Source: Peterkaempfera podocarpi (GTDB lineage Bacteria; Actinomycetota; Actinomycetes; Streptomycetales; Streptomycetaceae). From it: 64,000 nt of DNA. Both the position numbers and the translations under genes were made by a program. Location of the stretch: contig NZ_CP162102.1 in the NCBI RefSeq assembly GCF_042466665.1, positions 6,076,001-6,140,000 on the forward strand. Reading direction: 5' to 3'. Below the pieces are notes generated by a model that was not told the origin of the DNA, searched no databases, and worked only from the letters and a program-made list of their open reading frames with translations. Below, piece after piece: positions 52,194 through 62,120 of the stretch. Within the stretch, counting starts at the first letter, position 1; the number at the start of each line of letters is the position of its first letter.

Positions 52194-55100
52194 TCAGTGC
52201 GTAGCGGTCACCGTCATCGTGGCAGCGAGCGCCGGGACGCCGTACGGCGAGTCGGTGCCGACGGTCAGCCCGCTCGTGTAGGTGCCGGCCTGGTCGACCT
52301 CGCCCGCGTCCAGGGTGACCCGCACCGTCACCGCGGCACCCGGGGCGACGGTGACGCTGTGCGGCGCCGACAGCCAGGTGGCGGGGTCCGAGCTGCCGCA
52401 GTCGCCGTACCCAGGCAGCTGCTCGACGCCGCTGACCTGACGGTTGCCGGCGTCCGCGCCGCCGACGACATACATCCCGCAGGCACCGCTGCCACGGTAG
52501 ACCGGCGTATTGGCTGCCGGGAGGGCCGACCAGGAGTCGGTGACCGGGTCGTACTCCTCGGTCTGGTTGGTCATCTGCCCATTGCTGACACCACCGACCA
52601 GCTGCAGCCGCCCGCCGGAGGAGGCGGAGGCCATGCCCCAGTCCGGGTACGGCAGGTCGGCCCGCTTGGCCCACACGCCGGTGACCGGGTCGAAGGCGTA
52701 CGTCGCCGCCACATCCTCGTGGCCGACCGGATCGGTTCCACCGGCGCACACGACCTGGCCGTCGATACCGGCGCAGGAGAGCCACTGGTCGGTGATCGGG
52801 TAATCAGCCACCTGGCTCCAGGCGTCGGACCGGGGATCGTAGACGTAGGTCGCCTGGGAGGCCGGATCGCAGTTGCCGCCGCAGCCGGCGACCACATAGA
52901 GCCGGCCGCCGAGCACGGCCGTGCCGCCGGTGACGACACCCGAGGGCAGCGGCGCCACCGAGGACCACGAGTCGTGCTTCGGGTCGTATCGGTACGTCGC
53001 GGCCGAGACGCCATGGTCGCTGTTCCAGCCGCCGACGACGTAGATCTCGCCCCCGATCGCCTCCACACCGGGCTTCTCCAGCGCCTGCGGCATGTTCGCC
53101 AGTCGCTGCCAGCCGCCGGTGGCCGGATCGTGGACATACGCCTTGAAGTGCAGTAGCCCCTCGTTGTACCCGCCGAAGGTGTAGACCTTTCCGTCGAGCG
53201 TCACCGAGCCGTTGTCCTGCACGACCTCGGGCAGGGCGTCGGTGGGCATCCATGCGGTGGTACCCGCCACGGTGCTCGCCTCGGTCGAACTCGTCGGCAC
53301 CGTGGCAGGGCGCGTTCCACCGGCGAGCAGTGACCCGCGGGTGAAGTCGCCGGCGACGTGCCGGATCGGTGCGCCACTGCCGAGCTTCGCCGCGCCGCCC
53401 GAGTGCGAGTCCGGCGTGTACGAGCCTTCCTGCGGGTTGAGGACGACGTGAACGGGTGCGGTGCCGGTGTTGCGGAGCGTCACGGTCCGGGTCGTCGAGC
53501 GGCCCAGCGGCTGGGTGGCCCGCAGCGGGCCGCCGGAGACGCTGATCCGGCCGGCGCCCAGGCGCCAGTCCTTCCGGGTGACCTGATCGCGGGCGACGGC
53601 GACCTTGGCGGTCGAGCCCGTGTACGCGCCGTCGACGACCCCCAGCGCGGTCCGACCGGAACCGTCGGCGGCCGAAGCGGGCGCGAAGAGCTCGTACGCG
53701 CCATCGGTCGTCGTGGCCGTCGGGGTGCCGGCCACGCTGACAGTGGCGCCGGAGAGCGCCTTGCCGGTGTTGGCGTCGTCGACGGTGCCTGCCACGAGCC
53801 CGCCCGCGACGGCGTCGCAGGAGCGGTCGCCGATGAAGACGTTGTCGACCTTCCAGTACCAGGAGTGGGACGCCCTGTACCGGAACCGGACCCGCACGTC
53901 GCTCTTGCCGGCGGCCTGCGGGATCGAGATGGTCTCGGGACCGGAGGAGGGCACGGCGGCCGTGTACCAGACCGAGGTCCAGGTCTCGCCGCCGTCGAGG
54001 CTGACCTCGACGTAGGCGTCAGAGGTGTAGTGGTGTGTCATGAAGGAGCTGTCGAAGGTGATGATCGGCTTGGTGTTGCCGCTCAGGTCGAGCGGCGGCG
54101 AGACCAGGCTGGTCGCCTCCAGGTCGTCGGTAGTGGCGTCGACGGAGTCGACCTCGGCGAACTGGCCGGTGCCACCGGTGTCGTTGCCGGCGCCGGCCGG
54201 GTCGTCGAAGCGCCAGGTGACCCCGGAGCCGCTGTCGTCGGTGACCGTCCAGCCGTCCTGCGGCGTGCCGCCGGGCCATCCCTCGAAGCCGGTCGTGGTG
54301 CCCTTGTATGTGAAGTGGTAGCCCTGCGCGAGGCAGTTGTTCGCGTCCACGGACAGCGTCAGGTCGTGGCGCACGTCGCTGGTGCCGACGGCGACACTGT
54401 CGTCCGCCGTCTCGTAACCCGGCAGGGCCGTCGAGACATGCAGCTTGTAGTTCCCGTCGTCCGGCAGCCGGACCGCGTACCGGCCGGTGACCGGGTCGGT
54501 CGTGACCGCGCCGCCGGGGTAGCGGTCGACGGTGATCGTCGCGGCGAGCGGCCAGCCGTGCCCGGACGCGTCGGTGACGGTGCCGGAGACGACATGGGCG
54601 GGCAGGGCGCGCAGCGTGATGGACTCCTTCGACGTGCGCCCCTCGGTGACCTTCAGCGTGGCGGTGGCCGTCGCGTACCCGAACTGCGTGACGGTCAGGG
54701 TGTAGGAGCCCGGTGCCAGGACGAGGGTGAAGCCGCCCGACGCGTCGGTCGTGGCGGTGTAGCCGCGCCCGTTCGCGTCGGTGGCGGTGACGACGGCGCC
54801 CGGGACCGGCCCCGAGGCCGTCTTTGAGCCGGTGCCGCGCACGGTGCCGGTCACCAGACCGTGCGGACCCTGGCGAAGGGCGCCGACGCCGACGGGCGTA
54901 CCGAGCCCGGTCGGGCCGTCCCAGCCGGCCCGGGCATTGCAGAGCTGGTTGCCGCAGGGGCCGTCGGAACCGGCGGTGACGTCGGTGAAGTCGGCGGCGT
55001 TGGTGTCGGCGTACGGGTAGGTGACCGGGTAGGTGTCGGGCGTCGGCGTGCCCGCGAGGGCGTACATCGCGGCGACGAGCGGCGATGAGAGCGAGGTGCC

Positions 55101-56120
55101 GCCGACCTGGATCCAGCCGCCGAACGATGGGCTCGAGTTGTAGATGCCGAGGCCGGTGGCCGGGTCGGCGTCCGCGGAGATGTCGGCGATGGCCCGGTTG
55201 GCGCAGCCGGTGTCGATGCCCTGCTGGTACGCCGGCTTCGGCTCGACCTGCGAGCAGCCCGAGCCGCCCGAGTCCCAGGCCGCCTCGGTCCAGCCGCGCG
55301 CGTTGGTGGCGTCGCGGGTCAGCGTCGTCCCGCCGACGGCGACGACGTTCCCGTTCGTCGCCGGCCAGTTGATGGCGTTGCCGCGGTCTCCGGTGGACGC
55401 GGTGACCGCGATCCCGGGGTGGTCGTAGTAGTGCTCGTACGGTGCCAGGTAGCTCCCGTCGCCGAGGGCGCCGTAGGAGTTGGAGATGGCCACGGGGTGC
55501 TGGGCGGCGGCAGTGTTCTCGGCCTGGCCGAGGTCGTCCACGGAGGGCGAGTCGCCCTGGACGAGCAGGATGTGGCAGCTCGGGCAGACGGCGGAGACGG
55601 CGTCGAGGTCGAGCGCGGTCTCCAGGGACCAGTCGGTGTCCTCGGCCGGGAAGTCGTGGCCGCCGTTCTGGTCGAGCTTGGTGAAGCAGCCGTTGGCCGT
55701 CGTGCACGCGGGAAGGCCGTAGGTGCTGCGGAAGACGGCCAGATCGGCCTCGGCGGTCGCGTAGCCGCCGGCGTCGACGATGGCGACCGTCTCGCCCGCG
55801 CCACCCGCGGGCAGTTTGTACGCAGCCCTGAGGTCGTCCGGTGTGACAGCGGTGGTGGGCGGGGTGGACGAGTCTGCGGCCCGGGCGCCGTGACTGGTGG
55901 TCACAGCCATGAGGTCGCAGGTGGCGTACGGCGCGTCACCCTTCCGCTCGGAGGCGGGCACGGGGACCGCGCATCCGGCGGGCTTGTAGTCGGCCGTGCT
56001 CTGCGGTGTGCCGCCGCTCGCGGGGGGCGCCGCCTGCGCCGGGGTGACGGCCGAAAGGCCGAACGCCGCAGCGCACACGATCGCCACCCCGGCGGCCCAT
56101 ATCCGTGGTCGTCTGTGCAT
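52194..56120 (-). CDS. Secreted S53 (sedolisin/kumamolisin-type) protease with Kelch repeats
   Basis: About 1308 residues. Signal peptide through about residue 30 (VTPAQA). The peptidase part has the S53 catalytic set: Glu167 and Asp171 in SLETALDLD, Asp245 in STGDRGN and Ser343 in GGTSLSSP. Two carboxypeptidase-regulatory-like beta domains follow (VVTATDANGRGYTATTDASG), then a MAM/discoidin-like region, and a C-terminal six-blade Kelch propeller (GGEIYVVGGWNSDHGVSAA, GGRLYVVAGCGG). The propeller probably binds substrate or cell surface. ATG 56120 follows GAGGAGAG; the longer in-frame start is not needed. It is downstream of a 63-aa ORF and the LuxR-type regulator on the same strand. Confidence 0.85.
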   Translation of the reverse strand: MHRRPRIWAAGVAIVCAAAFGLSAVTPAQAAPPASGGTPQSTADYKPAGCAVPVPASERKGDAPYATCDLMAVTTSHGARAADSSTPPTTAVTPDDLRAAYKLPAGGAGETVAIVDAGGYATAEADLAVFRSTYGLPACTTANGCFTKLDQNGGHDFPAEDTDWSLETALDLDAVSAVCPSCHILLVQGDSPSVDDLGQAENTAAAQHPVAISNSYGALGDGSYLAPYEHYYDHPGIAVTASTGDRGNAINWPATNGNVVAVGGTTLTRDATNARGWTEAAWDSGGSGCSQVEPKPAYQQGIDTGCANRAIADISADADPATGLGIYNSSPSFGGWIQVGGTSLSSPLVAAMYALAGTPTPDTYPVTYPYADTNAADFTDVTAGSDGPCGNQLCNARAGWDGPTGLGTPVGVGALRQGPHGLVTGTVRGTGSKTASGPVPGAVVTATDANGRGYTATTDASGGFTLVLAPGSYTLTVTQFGYATATATLKVTEGRTSKESITLRALPAHVVSGTVTDASGHGWPLAATITVDRYPGGAVTTDPVTGRYAVRLPDDGNYKLHVSTALPGYETADDSVAVGTSDVRHDLTLSVDANNCLAQGYHFTYKGTTTGFEGWPGGTPQDGWTVTDDSGSGVTWRFDDPAGAGNDTGGTGQFAEVDSVDATTDDLEATSLVSPPLDLSGNTKPIITFDSSFMTHHYTSDAYVEVSLDGGETWTSVWYTAAVPSSGPETISIPQAAGKSDVRVRFRYRASHSWYWKVDNVFIGDRSCDAVAGGLVAGTVDDANTGKALSGATVSVAGTPTATTTDGAYELFAPASAADGSGRTALGVVDGAYTGSTAKVAVARDQVTRKDWRLGAGRISVSGGPLRATQPLGRSTTRTVTLRNTGTAPVHVVLNPQEGSYTPDSHSGGAAKLGSGAPIRHVAGDFTRGSLLAGGTRPATVPTSSTEASTVAGTTAWMPTDALPEVVQDNGSVTLDGKVYTFGGYNEGLLHFKAYVHDPATGGWQRLANMPQALEKPGVEAIGGEIYVVGGWNSDHGVSAATYRYDPKHDSWSSVAPLPSGVVTGGTAVLGGRLYVVAGCGGNCDPASQATYVYDPRSDAWSQVADYPITDQWLSCAGIDGQVVCAGGTDPVGHEDVAATYAFDPVTGVWAKRADLPYPDWGMASASSGGRLQLVGGVSNGQMTNQTEEYDPVTDSWSALPAANTPVYRGSGACGMYVVGGADAGNRQVSGVEQLPGYGDCGSSDPATWLSAPHSVTVAPGAAVTVRVTLDAGEVDQAGTYTSGLTVGTDSPYGVPALAATMTVTATH

Positions 56121-56173
56121 CGCTCTCCTCGGGAGGGTGCGTCGGCCGGGCCGACTCGGGTGGGGGCGCTGGG

Positions 56174-56365
56174 TCAGACCGGCCGGTACTCCACACCGGC
56201 CTTCCGCCGGGACTCGCGCGGCGGGTCCGCGCTGTCCGCCGGGGACGGATCGGCGGCGGTGTCCCCACCGTCGTCGGAGTCCTCTGTGCAACCGTCGAGG
56301 GAACCGTCGACGGGGCCGGTCGCCGGCTCCTCGCCGGACTGTTCGGCACCGTTTCCAGAAGTCAT
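56174..56365 (-). CDS. Small acidic ORF between regulator and protease
   Basis: 63 residues from ATG 56365 with GGAGCAG upstream. Rich in Asp, Glu, Gly, Pro and Ser (DSDDGGDTAADPSPADSAD) with an RRKAGVEYRPV end. No signal peptide. Not recognised. It lies 53 bases before the protease start and may be co-transcribed with it, as a leader peptide, a bacteriocin-like precursor or a substrate; all are speculative. Confidence 0.4.
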   Translation of the reverse strand: MTSGNGAEQSGEEPATGPVDGSLDGCTEDSDDGGDTAADPSPADSADPPRESRRKAGVEYRPV

Positions 56366-56466
56366 CGCGGCTGCTCCGTTCTGTCCCACGGCAAGCAGTG
56401 AACGCCGCGCGGCGAAGAGTGGGCAATGCGCAGAACTACCCGCGAAACTCCCGTGGCTGCGGTCGG

Positions 56467-59433
56467 CTAACCCGTCGTCATCGGCGGGCGCGGCACGTTA
56501 CCCGGCGGCGGCACGTCGCCGGACTCCACCGCGGCGACGGCGAGCGCGGTGCGCGAGGGCGCCTCCCGTTTGCGCATCGCGGAGTGGACGTGCTTCTCGA
56601 CGGTGCGGGGCGAGAGCCCGAGGACGCGGGCGATCTGTGCGCTGGTCCGGCCCTCCACGAGCAGGCGCACCACCTCGAGTTCGCGCGGCGAGAACCGGTC
56701 GCCGTAGCCGGGTCGTCCCACCCGCGCTCCGACCCGGACCCCCTCGTCCGCGAGGGCACGCCGGACCCGGTCCGCGTCCCCGGTCGCGCCGAGGGCGATG
56801 AGTTCGCCGAAGACCTCGCGGAGCATGTCGACGGCCCGGTCCCGCTCGCCGGCGGCGAGGCGGCAGCCGGCCGCCTCCTCGCGGGCCAGCAGGGCGTCGT
56901 ACGGTCTCGGAAGGGCGGCCCAGGCGGCGCCCGCCTCCTCGAAGAGCCCGGCGGCGGCGATGAGGTCACCGGCGGTGACCTCGCCGCCGGTGAGGTCTGC
57001 GCCGACGCGTGCGAGCAGCGCCGCGGTCAGCCGGCGGGCCGCCGCGGCCACCGGTGCGTCCAGGCCGCGCGTACCCGCGGTGAAGGCCTCGGCCGTGCGG
57101 GCGGCCTCCTCTGCGCGCCCGTCCTCGAGCAGGGCGCGGACCCGCAGCGGGGTGATCTCCGCGGCCCAGAGCCAGAGTCCCTTGGCTTCGACGAGCCGCC
57201 AGGCGGCATCGGTGGCGGCCAGTGCCTCCCCGGGGCGGCCGGCGGCGATCGCCAGCCGCGCGAGCACGGCCGACGGGTCGCGAGACCCGTCGGCGGGGCC
57301 ACGCGGCCGCCCCACCGCGATCGCGGCGCGGACCCGCTCCTGTGCCTGCGGGTGGTCGCCGCGAGCGGCGGCGAGCAGACCGGCCAGCAGCAGTGCGTCG
57401 GCGCGCAGCACGGGTTCCTCGGCGTCAAGGGCCAAGGCTCCCCACTCCATCGGGCCCGTCCAGCCGCCGGTGAGCCAGTCGAGGTGGGCGAGGCTCGCCC
57501 CCACGAGGTCGCGCAGGCGCAGGTGCTGGTGCCGCTCGGCCAGGGCGGCGGTTGCATTGAGCCAGCGCCGGGCGTCGCCGTAGCGGCCCCAGAGCATCGC
57601 CGCCTCACCGAGGTTGGCGAACCCCCGGGCGCGCTGCAGCACCTCGCCGGGGGTCTCGCCCTCGGCCGGCAGGTCGCACGCTGCCGCCCAGCCGGCGGGG
57701 TCGCCGAGTACCAGGAGCGTGGCGGCGCGGTCCATGAGAAAGGAGAGCCGTTCCTCGGGCGACGGACCGGGCCAGGCCTCGACCAGCCGTCCGGCCTGCT
57801 CCAGCCAGGCACGGTGATGCGCCGCCGGGCGTGCGGTACCGAGCGGGCGGGCGAGCATCATCATCGCGTGCACCGCGGCGACCGGCCGGTCCCGGACCAG
57901 TTCCGGCACGGCCTGCTCCATCTCGACCGAGGCGGCCTCCATGTCACCGACGTGGAACATCAGCCGGGCCAGCTGCCAGGTGGCCTCGGTCCGCTCCTCC
58001 CGCGTGAGCTCGCCGCCGGCGGCGGTCTCGCGCAGCACGGTGACCAGCTCACGCAGCGGCCCGTCGCCGGGCGCGGCGTACAGCGGCATGCGCCGCACCA
58101 GACGAGAGACCGCCGCACCGCGGACGGCCCCGCCGACCAGCAGGTCGAGGAGCAGCCCGAACGCCGTACGGGGATCGCCCGAGGAGATCGCATGGTCCGC
58201 CGCCTGCTCGGCGTACGCCGACCAGCGATCCGGGTCGCCCGCCTCCCGGAAGTGCCGGGCCAGCTCGGCGACGGCGCGTACCGGCTCCCGCTCGAGGGCT
58301 TCCCCGGCGCGGCGGTGGAGGCGGCTGCGCTCCATGGCGCCGAGGGCGTGATAGACGCTGCGCGCGGCCAGCACATGACGGAACCCCACCCGGCCGCCGC
58401 GGTCCTCGTGCAGCAGCCCGCCGACGAGGGCCTCGACCAGACCGCTCTCCGCCTCGTGCAGGGACACCCCGGCGGCCTCGGCGACCAGTGCAGGCGCCCG
58501 CTGCCCCTCGAGCACGGCAAGCGCGGCCAGCATCGCGCCGGCCGCCGGCCCGAGGCGGGAGGTCCGCTCGAGCACGGCGTCGCGGATGCTGGGCGGTACG
58601 TCGAGCTCCGCGACGTCGCGCCGCAGCCAGGCTCCGTCCTCACAGACCAGGTCCGCACGGTCGTAGAGCAGCCGGACGGACTCCTCGACCGCGAGCGGCA
58701 GCCCGTCCGTGTGGGCGCGGAGGAACTCGGCGAACTCCACCGAGACCGGCTCCCCGCCGAGCATCGAGGAGACCAGGTCCGCTGTCCCGGCGGTGTCCAG
58801 GGGCCGGGGTTCCAGGCGGGTGACGCCGGCCTGCGCGACCAGCCTGCGCAGCAGTGACCCGGGGCGGACATCCTCGGGCCGGTAGCTGAGGACCAGACGC
58901 GGACCCCGCTCCCACCGGGCCCGTAGGAACAGCAGGAGCTCAAGCGTGGTCTCGTCGGACCAGTGGGCGTCCTCCACCACGAGCAGCCCGACGCCGAGGG
59001 CGTCGATGAGCTCGACGAGCGCGTGGAGCAGACGGTGCCGCGCGGCTGCGGCGTCGGGCAGCGGATCGGGCGCGGGCGGCAGCTGGTCGGCCCACTCCGG
59101 GAAGACCGGCCGCAGCGCCCCCGCCAGCCCGGTGAGCGGCAGGCCGGCGACCCGCCCGGCCAGCCCGCGCACGGCGTCGACGATCGGGCCCAGTGTGTAC
59201 GGCTCCCGGAACGGCGGGCACACCGCGACCAGCGCCGTCTCGCCGCGCCGCCGCAGAAGCTCCTGGAGCAGCCGGGTCTTCCCGATCCCCGCCTCACCCG
59301 CGACCACGACGAGGCCCGGCCGCTCGTCGAGAGCCCGGTCGAGCAACGACAGGTCGCGGTCGCGGCCGACCATGCGGGGGACGGCGAGGTCGGGCCGGCG
59401 TGCCGGTACTCCGGCACTCTCCGCTGTACTCAT
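56467..59433 (-). CDS. Large LuxR-family (LAL) ATPase transcriptional regulator
   Basis: 988 residues. Walker A GEAGIGKT at 46-53, Walker B LLVVEDAHW, a long TPR-like helical region, and a C-terminal LuxR helix-turn-helix (FSPRELEVVRLLVEGRTSAQ, then SPRTVEKHVHSAM). LAL regulators activate neighbouring secondary-metabolism or secretion genes in response to ligands. The protease and small ORF immediately downstream on the same strand are the likeliest targets or co-transcribed genes. Confidence 0.85.
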   Translation of the reverse strand: MSTAESAGVPARRPDLAVPRMVGRDRDLSLLDRALDERPGLVVVAGEAGIGKTRLLQELLRRRGETALVAVCPPFREPYTLGPIVDAVRGLAGRVAGLPLTGLAGALRPVFPEWADQLPPAPDPLPDAAAARHRLLHALVELIDALGVGLLVVEDAHWSDETTLELLLFLRARWERGPRLVLSYRPEDVRPGSLLRRLVAQAGVTRLEPRPLDTAGTADLVSSMLGGEPVSVEFAEFLRAHTDGLPLAVEESVRLLYDRADLVCEDGAWLRRDVAELDVPPSIRDAVLERTSRLGPAAGAMLAALAVLEGQRAPALVAEAAGVSLHEAESGLVEALVGGLLHEDRGGRVGFRHVLAARSVYHALGAMERSRLHRRAGEALEREPVRAVAELARHFREAGDPDRWSAYAEQAADHAISSGDPRTAFGLLLDLLVGGAVRGAAVSRLVRRMPLYAAPGDGPLRELVTVLRETAAGGELTREERTEATWQLARLMFHVGDMEAASVEMEQAVPELVRDRPVAAVHAMMMLARPLGTARPAAHHRAWLEQAGRLVEAWPGPSPEERLSFLMDRAATLLVLGDPAGWAAACDLPAEGETPGEVLQRARGFANLGEAAMLWGRYGDARRWLNATAALAERHQHLRLRDLVGASLAHLDWLTGGWTGPMEWGALALDAEEPVLRADALLLAGLLAAARGDHPQAQERVRAAIAVGRPRGPADGSRDPSAVLARLAIAAGRPGEALAATDAAWRLVEAKGLWLWAAEITPLRVRALLEDGRAEEAARTAEAFTAGTRGLDAPVAAAARRLTAALLARVGADLTGGEVTAGDLIAAAGLFEEAGAAWAALPRPYDALLAREEAAGCRLAAGERDRAVDMLREVFGELIALGATGDADRVRRALADEGVRVGARVGRPGYGDRFSPRELEVVRLLVEGRTSAQIARVLGLSPRTVEKHVHSAMRKREAPSRTALAVAAVESGDVPPPGNVPRPPMTTG

Positions 59434-59585
59434 CTCCGCCTCCGATCCGGCCCGGTGGACGCATTCTGCCGGTCGGACGGCCGAGCATGGTCCTGCCGGG
59501 CTCCCCGAGCTGGTGCGCGCGGTCCCGGCGGTGGGCGGCCGTGCCGGCGGCCCGGAGGTGCCGGGGGCTGCATTGCCAAGGTTGG

Positions 59586-59604
59586 TTAGGTATGGCTAAC
59601 CTAA
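59586..59604. promoter_or_regulatory. Iron box (DmdR/IdeR-type)
   Basis: 19-bp palindrome with TTAGGTATGG and CTAACCTAA, a close match to the actinobacterial iron box (TTAGGTTAGSCTAACCTAA). It lies 43 bases before the CopD-family start at 59648, so this operon should be repressed by DmdR when iron is plentiful. Confidence 0.8.
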
Positions 59605-59647
59605 GTCCCCTTGCTGTCCTGTCCCCCTGCACAGAGGCTGGCCGACC

Positions 59648-60889
59648 ATGTCCATATCCGCTGCCCTGCCCTATTCCGCAGCACCCGCACCGTCCACACC
59701 GCTGGGCCCGTTCGCGGACACCGCTCTGACCTGGACGACCTGGGTGGCGCTGATGGGCTTCGTCGGACTGGCAGCCCTGGCACTGGTGGCCGCCGGACCG
59801 GCGGCCCGCCGCATCGGGCCGGACACCTACGCCGCGGTGACCGCGCGACTTGCCGCCGCAGCGGCCGCCCTCGGACTCCTGGCCGTGCCCGCCGCACTCA
59901 CCGACAACGCCCATGCGGCGTCCGAGAGCGGCGGCTACGACTACGGCTCAGCCTGGAACTCCCTCTACGACGGGTCCACCCCCGGACTTCTGTGGGGCCT
60001 TGACATCACCCTCTGCCTGGTCGGCGCCGCACTGGTCGCGCCGCTCGCCTCCCGCCGGTTCGCCGCAGGCCCGGCACGAGCGTGGCTGCTCGGGGGCGGC
60101 CTGGCCGCCGGCGCGGTCGCGCTCATCACCACCAAGTTCCCCGACAAGAAGCCCGACAACTGGGGCCGCACCGTCTTTGGGACGCTGATGTGGGTACTGC
60201 ACCTCCTCGGCGGCGCCGTCTGGATCGGTGGACTGATCGGCCTGCTGCTGCTCGCCCTGTCCAGCAGGATCCGTCCGGAGGACCGGGCCGTGTTCTGGTC
60301 GCCCGCCATCCGCCGCTTCTCCGTCACCGCCATGAGCTGTGTGGCCGCGATCACGCTCTCCGGCCTGTTCCTGTACTGGGGGCACGTCGACGGGCCCTCC
60401 CAGCTGGTCACGACCATGTACGGCCGCGTCCTCGGCGTGAAGATCCTCATCTTCGGCGCCATGCTGCTCCTGGGCGTCTTCAACCAGTTCTGGCTGCACC
60501 CCCGGATCGACGCCCTGCGCGCGGCCGGCGACCAGCGCCCGCTGCGCACCATCCTGTTCCGGACGTTCCCGGTCGTGGTCGGCGTCGAGGTCGCGCTCGC
60601 CCTCGCGCTGCTGTTCGTCGCCCCCTTCCTGCACGGTTCGGCCCGCAACCAGGCCTTCCAGGCCGACGCCGCCAAGCACGCCACCACCGCTTCCGTGAAG
60701 GACCTGCCCAAGCTCCCCGCCAAGCAGGCCCACGCGTCCACCTGGATCCTGGGCACCGCCGAAACGGCTGCCGTCATCGCCCTGATGGTGGCGGGTTACC
60801 GGGTCTCCGGGCGCCTCGCCCGGCGCCGCACCGCCCTGGTCGCCGCCCCCAGCGCACCCGCCGACCCGGACGCCCTCGTCCAGGCCTGA
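59648..60889 (+). CDS. CopD-domain membrane protein under iron control
   Basis: 413 residues with about eight membrane helices. The C-terminal half has the CopD pattern (GTLMWVLHLLGGAVWIGGLI, YGRVLGVKILIFGAMLLLG, FNQFWLHPRIDAL) with conserved His that could bind metal. The iron box just upstream and the EfeO gene downstream suggest that it works in iron uptake, perhaps taking the place of the EfeU permease. CopD proteins normally handle copper (family knowledge), so metal specificity is open. Confidence 0.75.
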   Translation: MSISAALPYSAAPAPSTPLGPFADTALTWTTWVALMGFVGLAALALVAAGPAARRIGPDTYAAVTARLAAAAAALGLLAVPAALTDNAHAASESGGYDYGSAWNSLYDGSTPGLLWGLDITLCLVGAALVAPLASRRFAAGPARAWLLGGGLAAGAVALITTKFPDKKPDNWGRTVFGTLMWVLHLLGGAVWIGGLIGLLLLALSSRIRPEDRAVFWSPAIRRFSVTAMSCVAAITLSGLFLYWGHVDGPSQLVTTMYGRVLGVKILIFGAMLLLGVFNQFWLHPRIDALRAAGDQRPLRTILFRTFPVVVGVEVALALALLFVAPFLHGSARNQAFQADAAKHATTASVKDLPKLPAKQAHASTWILGTAETAAVIALMVAGYRVSGRLARRRTALVAAPSAPADPDALVQA

Positions 60890-60980
60890 CCCGCACCCCC
60901 GGCTCCCCGGCCGACCGCACGGTGCGCCTCAGCCGACTGCCCGCCGTGTGCCCCTTTCTTCTCTTCTCCCGGAGTCCGCC

Positions 60981-62120
60981 ATGCCTGCCCGTCGACCCGC
61001 TGCAGCAACCCTCATCGTCCTCACCATGGCCGGGGCCGCTCTCACCGGCTGCTCGAAGAAGGACACCGCCACGGGTGACGGAGCGGTCGAGGTGACCGCG
61101 TCCGACAACGCCTGCCAGGTCTCGAAGTCCGCCTTCCCGGCCGGCTCCGTCCGGCTGGCGGTGCACAACACCGGGGCCAAGACCACCGAGGTCTATGTCT
61201 ACGCTCCCGGCGACAGGATTGTGACGGAGCGGGAGAACATCGGCCCCGGCACCAAGGTGACCATCTCCGCCCAGATCAAGGCGGGCTCCTACGAGGTCGC
61301 CTGCAAGCCCGGCATGACCGGGGACGGCATCCGTCAGAAGATCACCGTCACCGGCAAGGGCGCCCCCGCCAAGAACGACCCCCGGCTGGACAGCGCGGTC
61401 GCCTCGTACCGCACGTACGCGCAGGAGCAGGCGGACGCCACGATCCCCGTGGTGCAGCGGTTCGCGGACGCGGTCAAGGCGGGCGACATGGCGAAGGCCA
61501 AGTCGCTGTTCGCCCCCTCCCGGGTCGGCTGGGAGCGTACCGAGCCGGTCGCGGAGTCCTTCGGCGACATCGACCCCAGGACCGACACCCGTGAGGACGG
61601 TCTGGAGCCGGGCCAGAAGTGGACCGGCTGGCACAAGCTGGAGAAGTCCCTTTGGGCCGACGGCAAGGTCACCGACGACGACAAGAAGCTCGCCGACGAG
61701 CTGGTCGCCGATCTGACGGACTGGCAGAAGCGGGTCGGCAAGGCCGACATCACCGCCACCTCGATGGCCAACGGTGCCAAGGAACTGCTGGACGAGGTCG
61801 CCACCGGCAAGGTCACCGGCGAGGAGGACCGCTACTCCCACACCGACCTCTCCGACTTCCAGGCCAACGTCGAGGGCGCGGAGAAGGCCTATGTGCTGCT
61901 GAAGCCGGTCGTCACCGAGAAGGACCCGGCCCTGGCCGGCACTCTGGACCGCGAGTTCGCCGCCATCCGCAAGCTGCTCGCCGGGTACAGGCAGGCCGAC
62001 ACCACCTTCACCTCCTACGACAAGGTCACCAAGCCCGAGCGCAAGACCTTCTCCGACGCCGTCAATGCGCTCGCCGAGCCGCTGTCCAAGCTGGCGGCCG
62101 CCGTACTCGCCGACAAGTGA
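60981..62120 (+). CDS. efeO: EfeO-type iron-uptake lipoprotein
   Basis: About 379 residues from ATG 60981 with GGAG six bases upstream. Lipobox ALTGC after a signal peptide. Residues about 30-125 form a cupredoxin-like domain (NTGAKTTEVYVYAPGDRIVT, KAGSYEVACKPGM). Residues about 135-379 form an M75/imelysin-like domain with the GxHxxE motif in GWHKLEKSLW. EfeO delivers ferrous or ferric iron to the EfeU permease together with EfeB. Neither is seen here up to the window edge; the CopD-like gene is the only partner. Confidence 0.85.
   Translation: MPARRPAAATLIVLTMAGAALTGCSKKDTATGDGAVEVTASDNACQVSKSAFPAGSVRLAVHNTGAKTTEVYVYAPGDRIVTERENIGPGTKVTISAQIKAGSYEVACKPGMTGDGIRQKITVTGKGAPAKNDPRLDSAVASYRTYAQEQADATIPVVQRFADAVKAGDMAKAKSLFAPSRVGWERTEPVAESFGDIDPRTDTREDGLEPGQKWTGWHKLEKSLWADGKVTDDDKKLADELVADLTDWQKRVGKADITATSMANGAKELLDEVATGKVTGEEDRYSHTDLSDFQANVEGAEKAYVLLKPVVTEKDPALAGTLDREFAAIRKLLAGYRQADTTFTSYDKVTKPERKTFSDAVNALAEPLSKLAAAVLADK

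Noticed and set aside
56000..58857. Long plus-strand frame opposite the LAL regulator
   Set aside because: Antisense to a protein with clear Walker and LuxR motifs.
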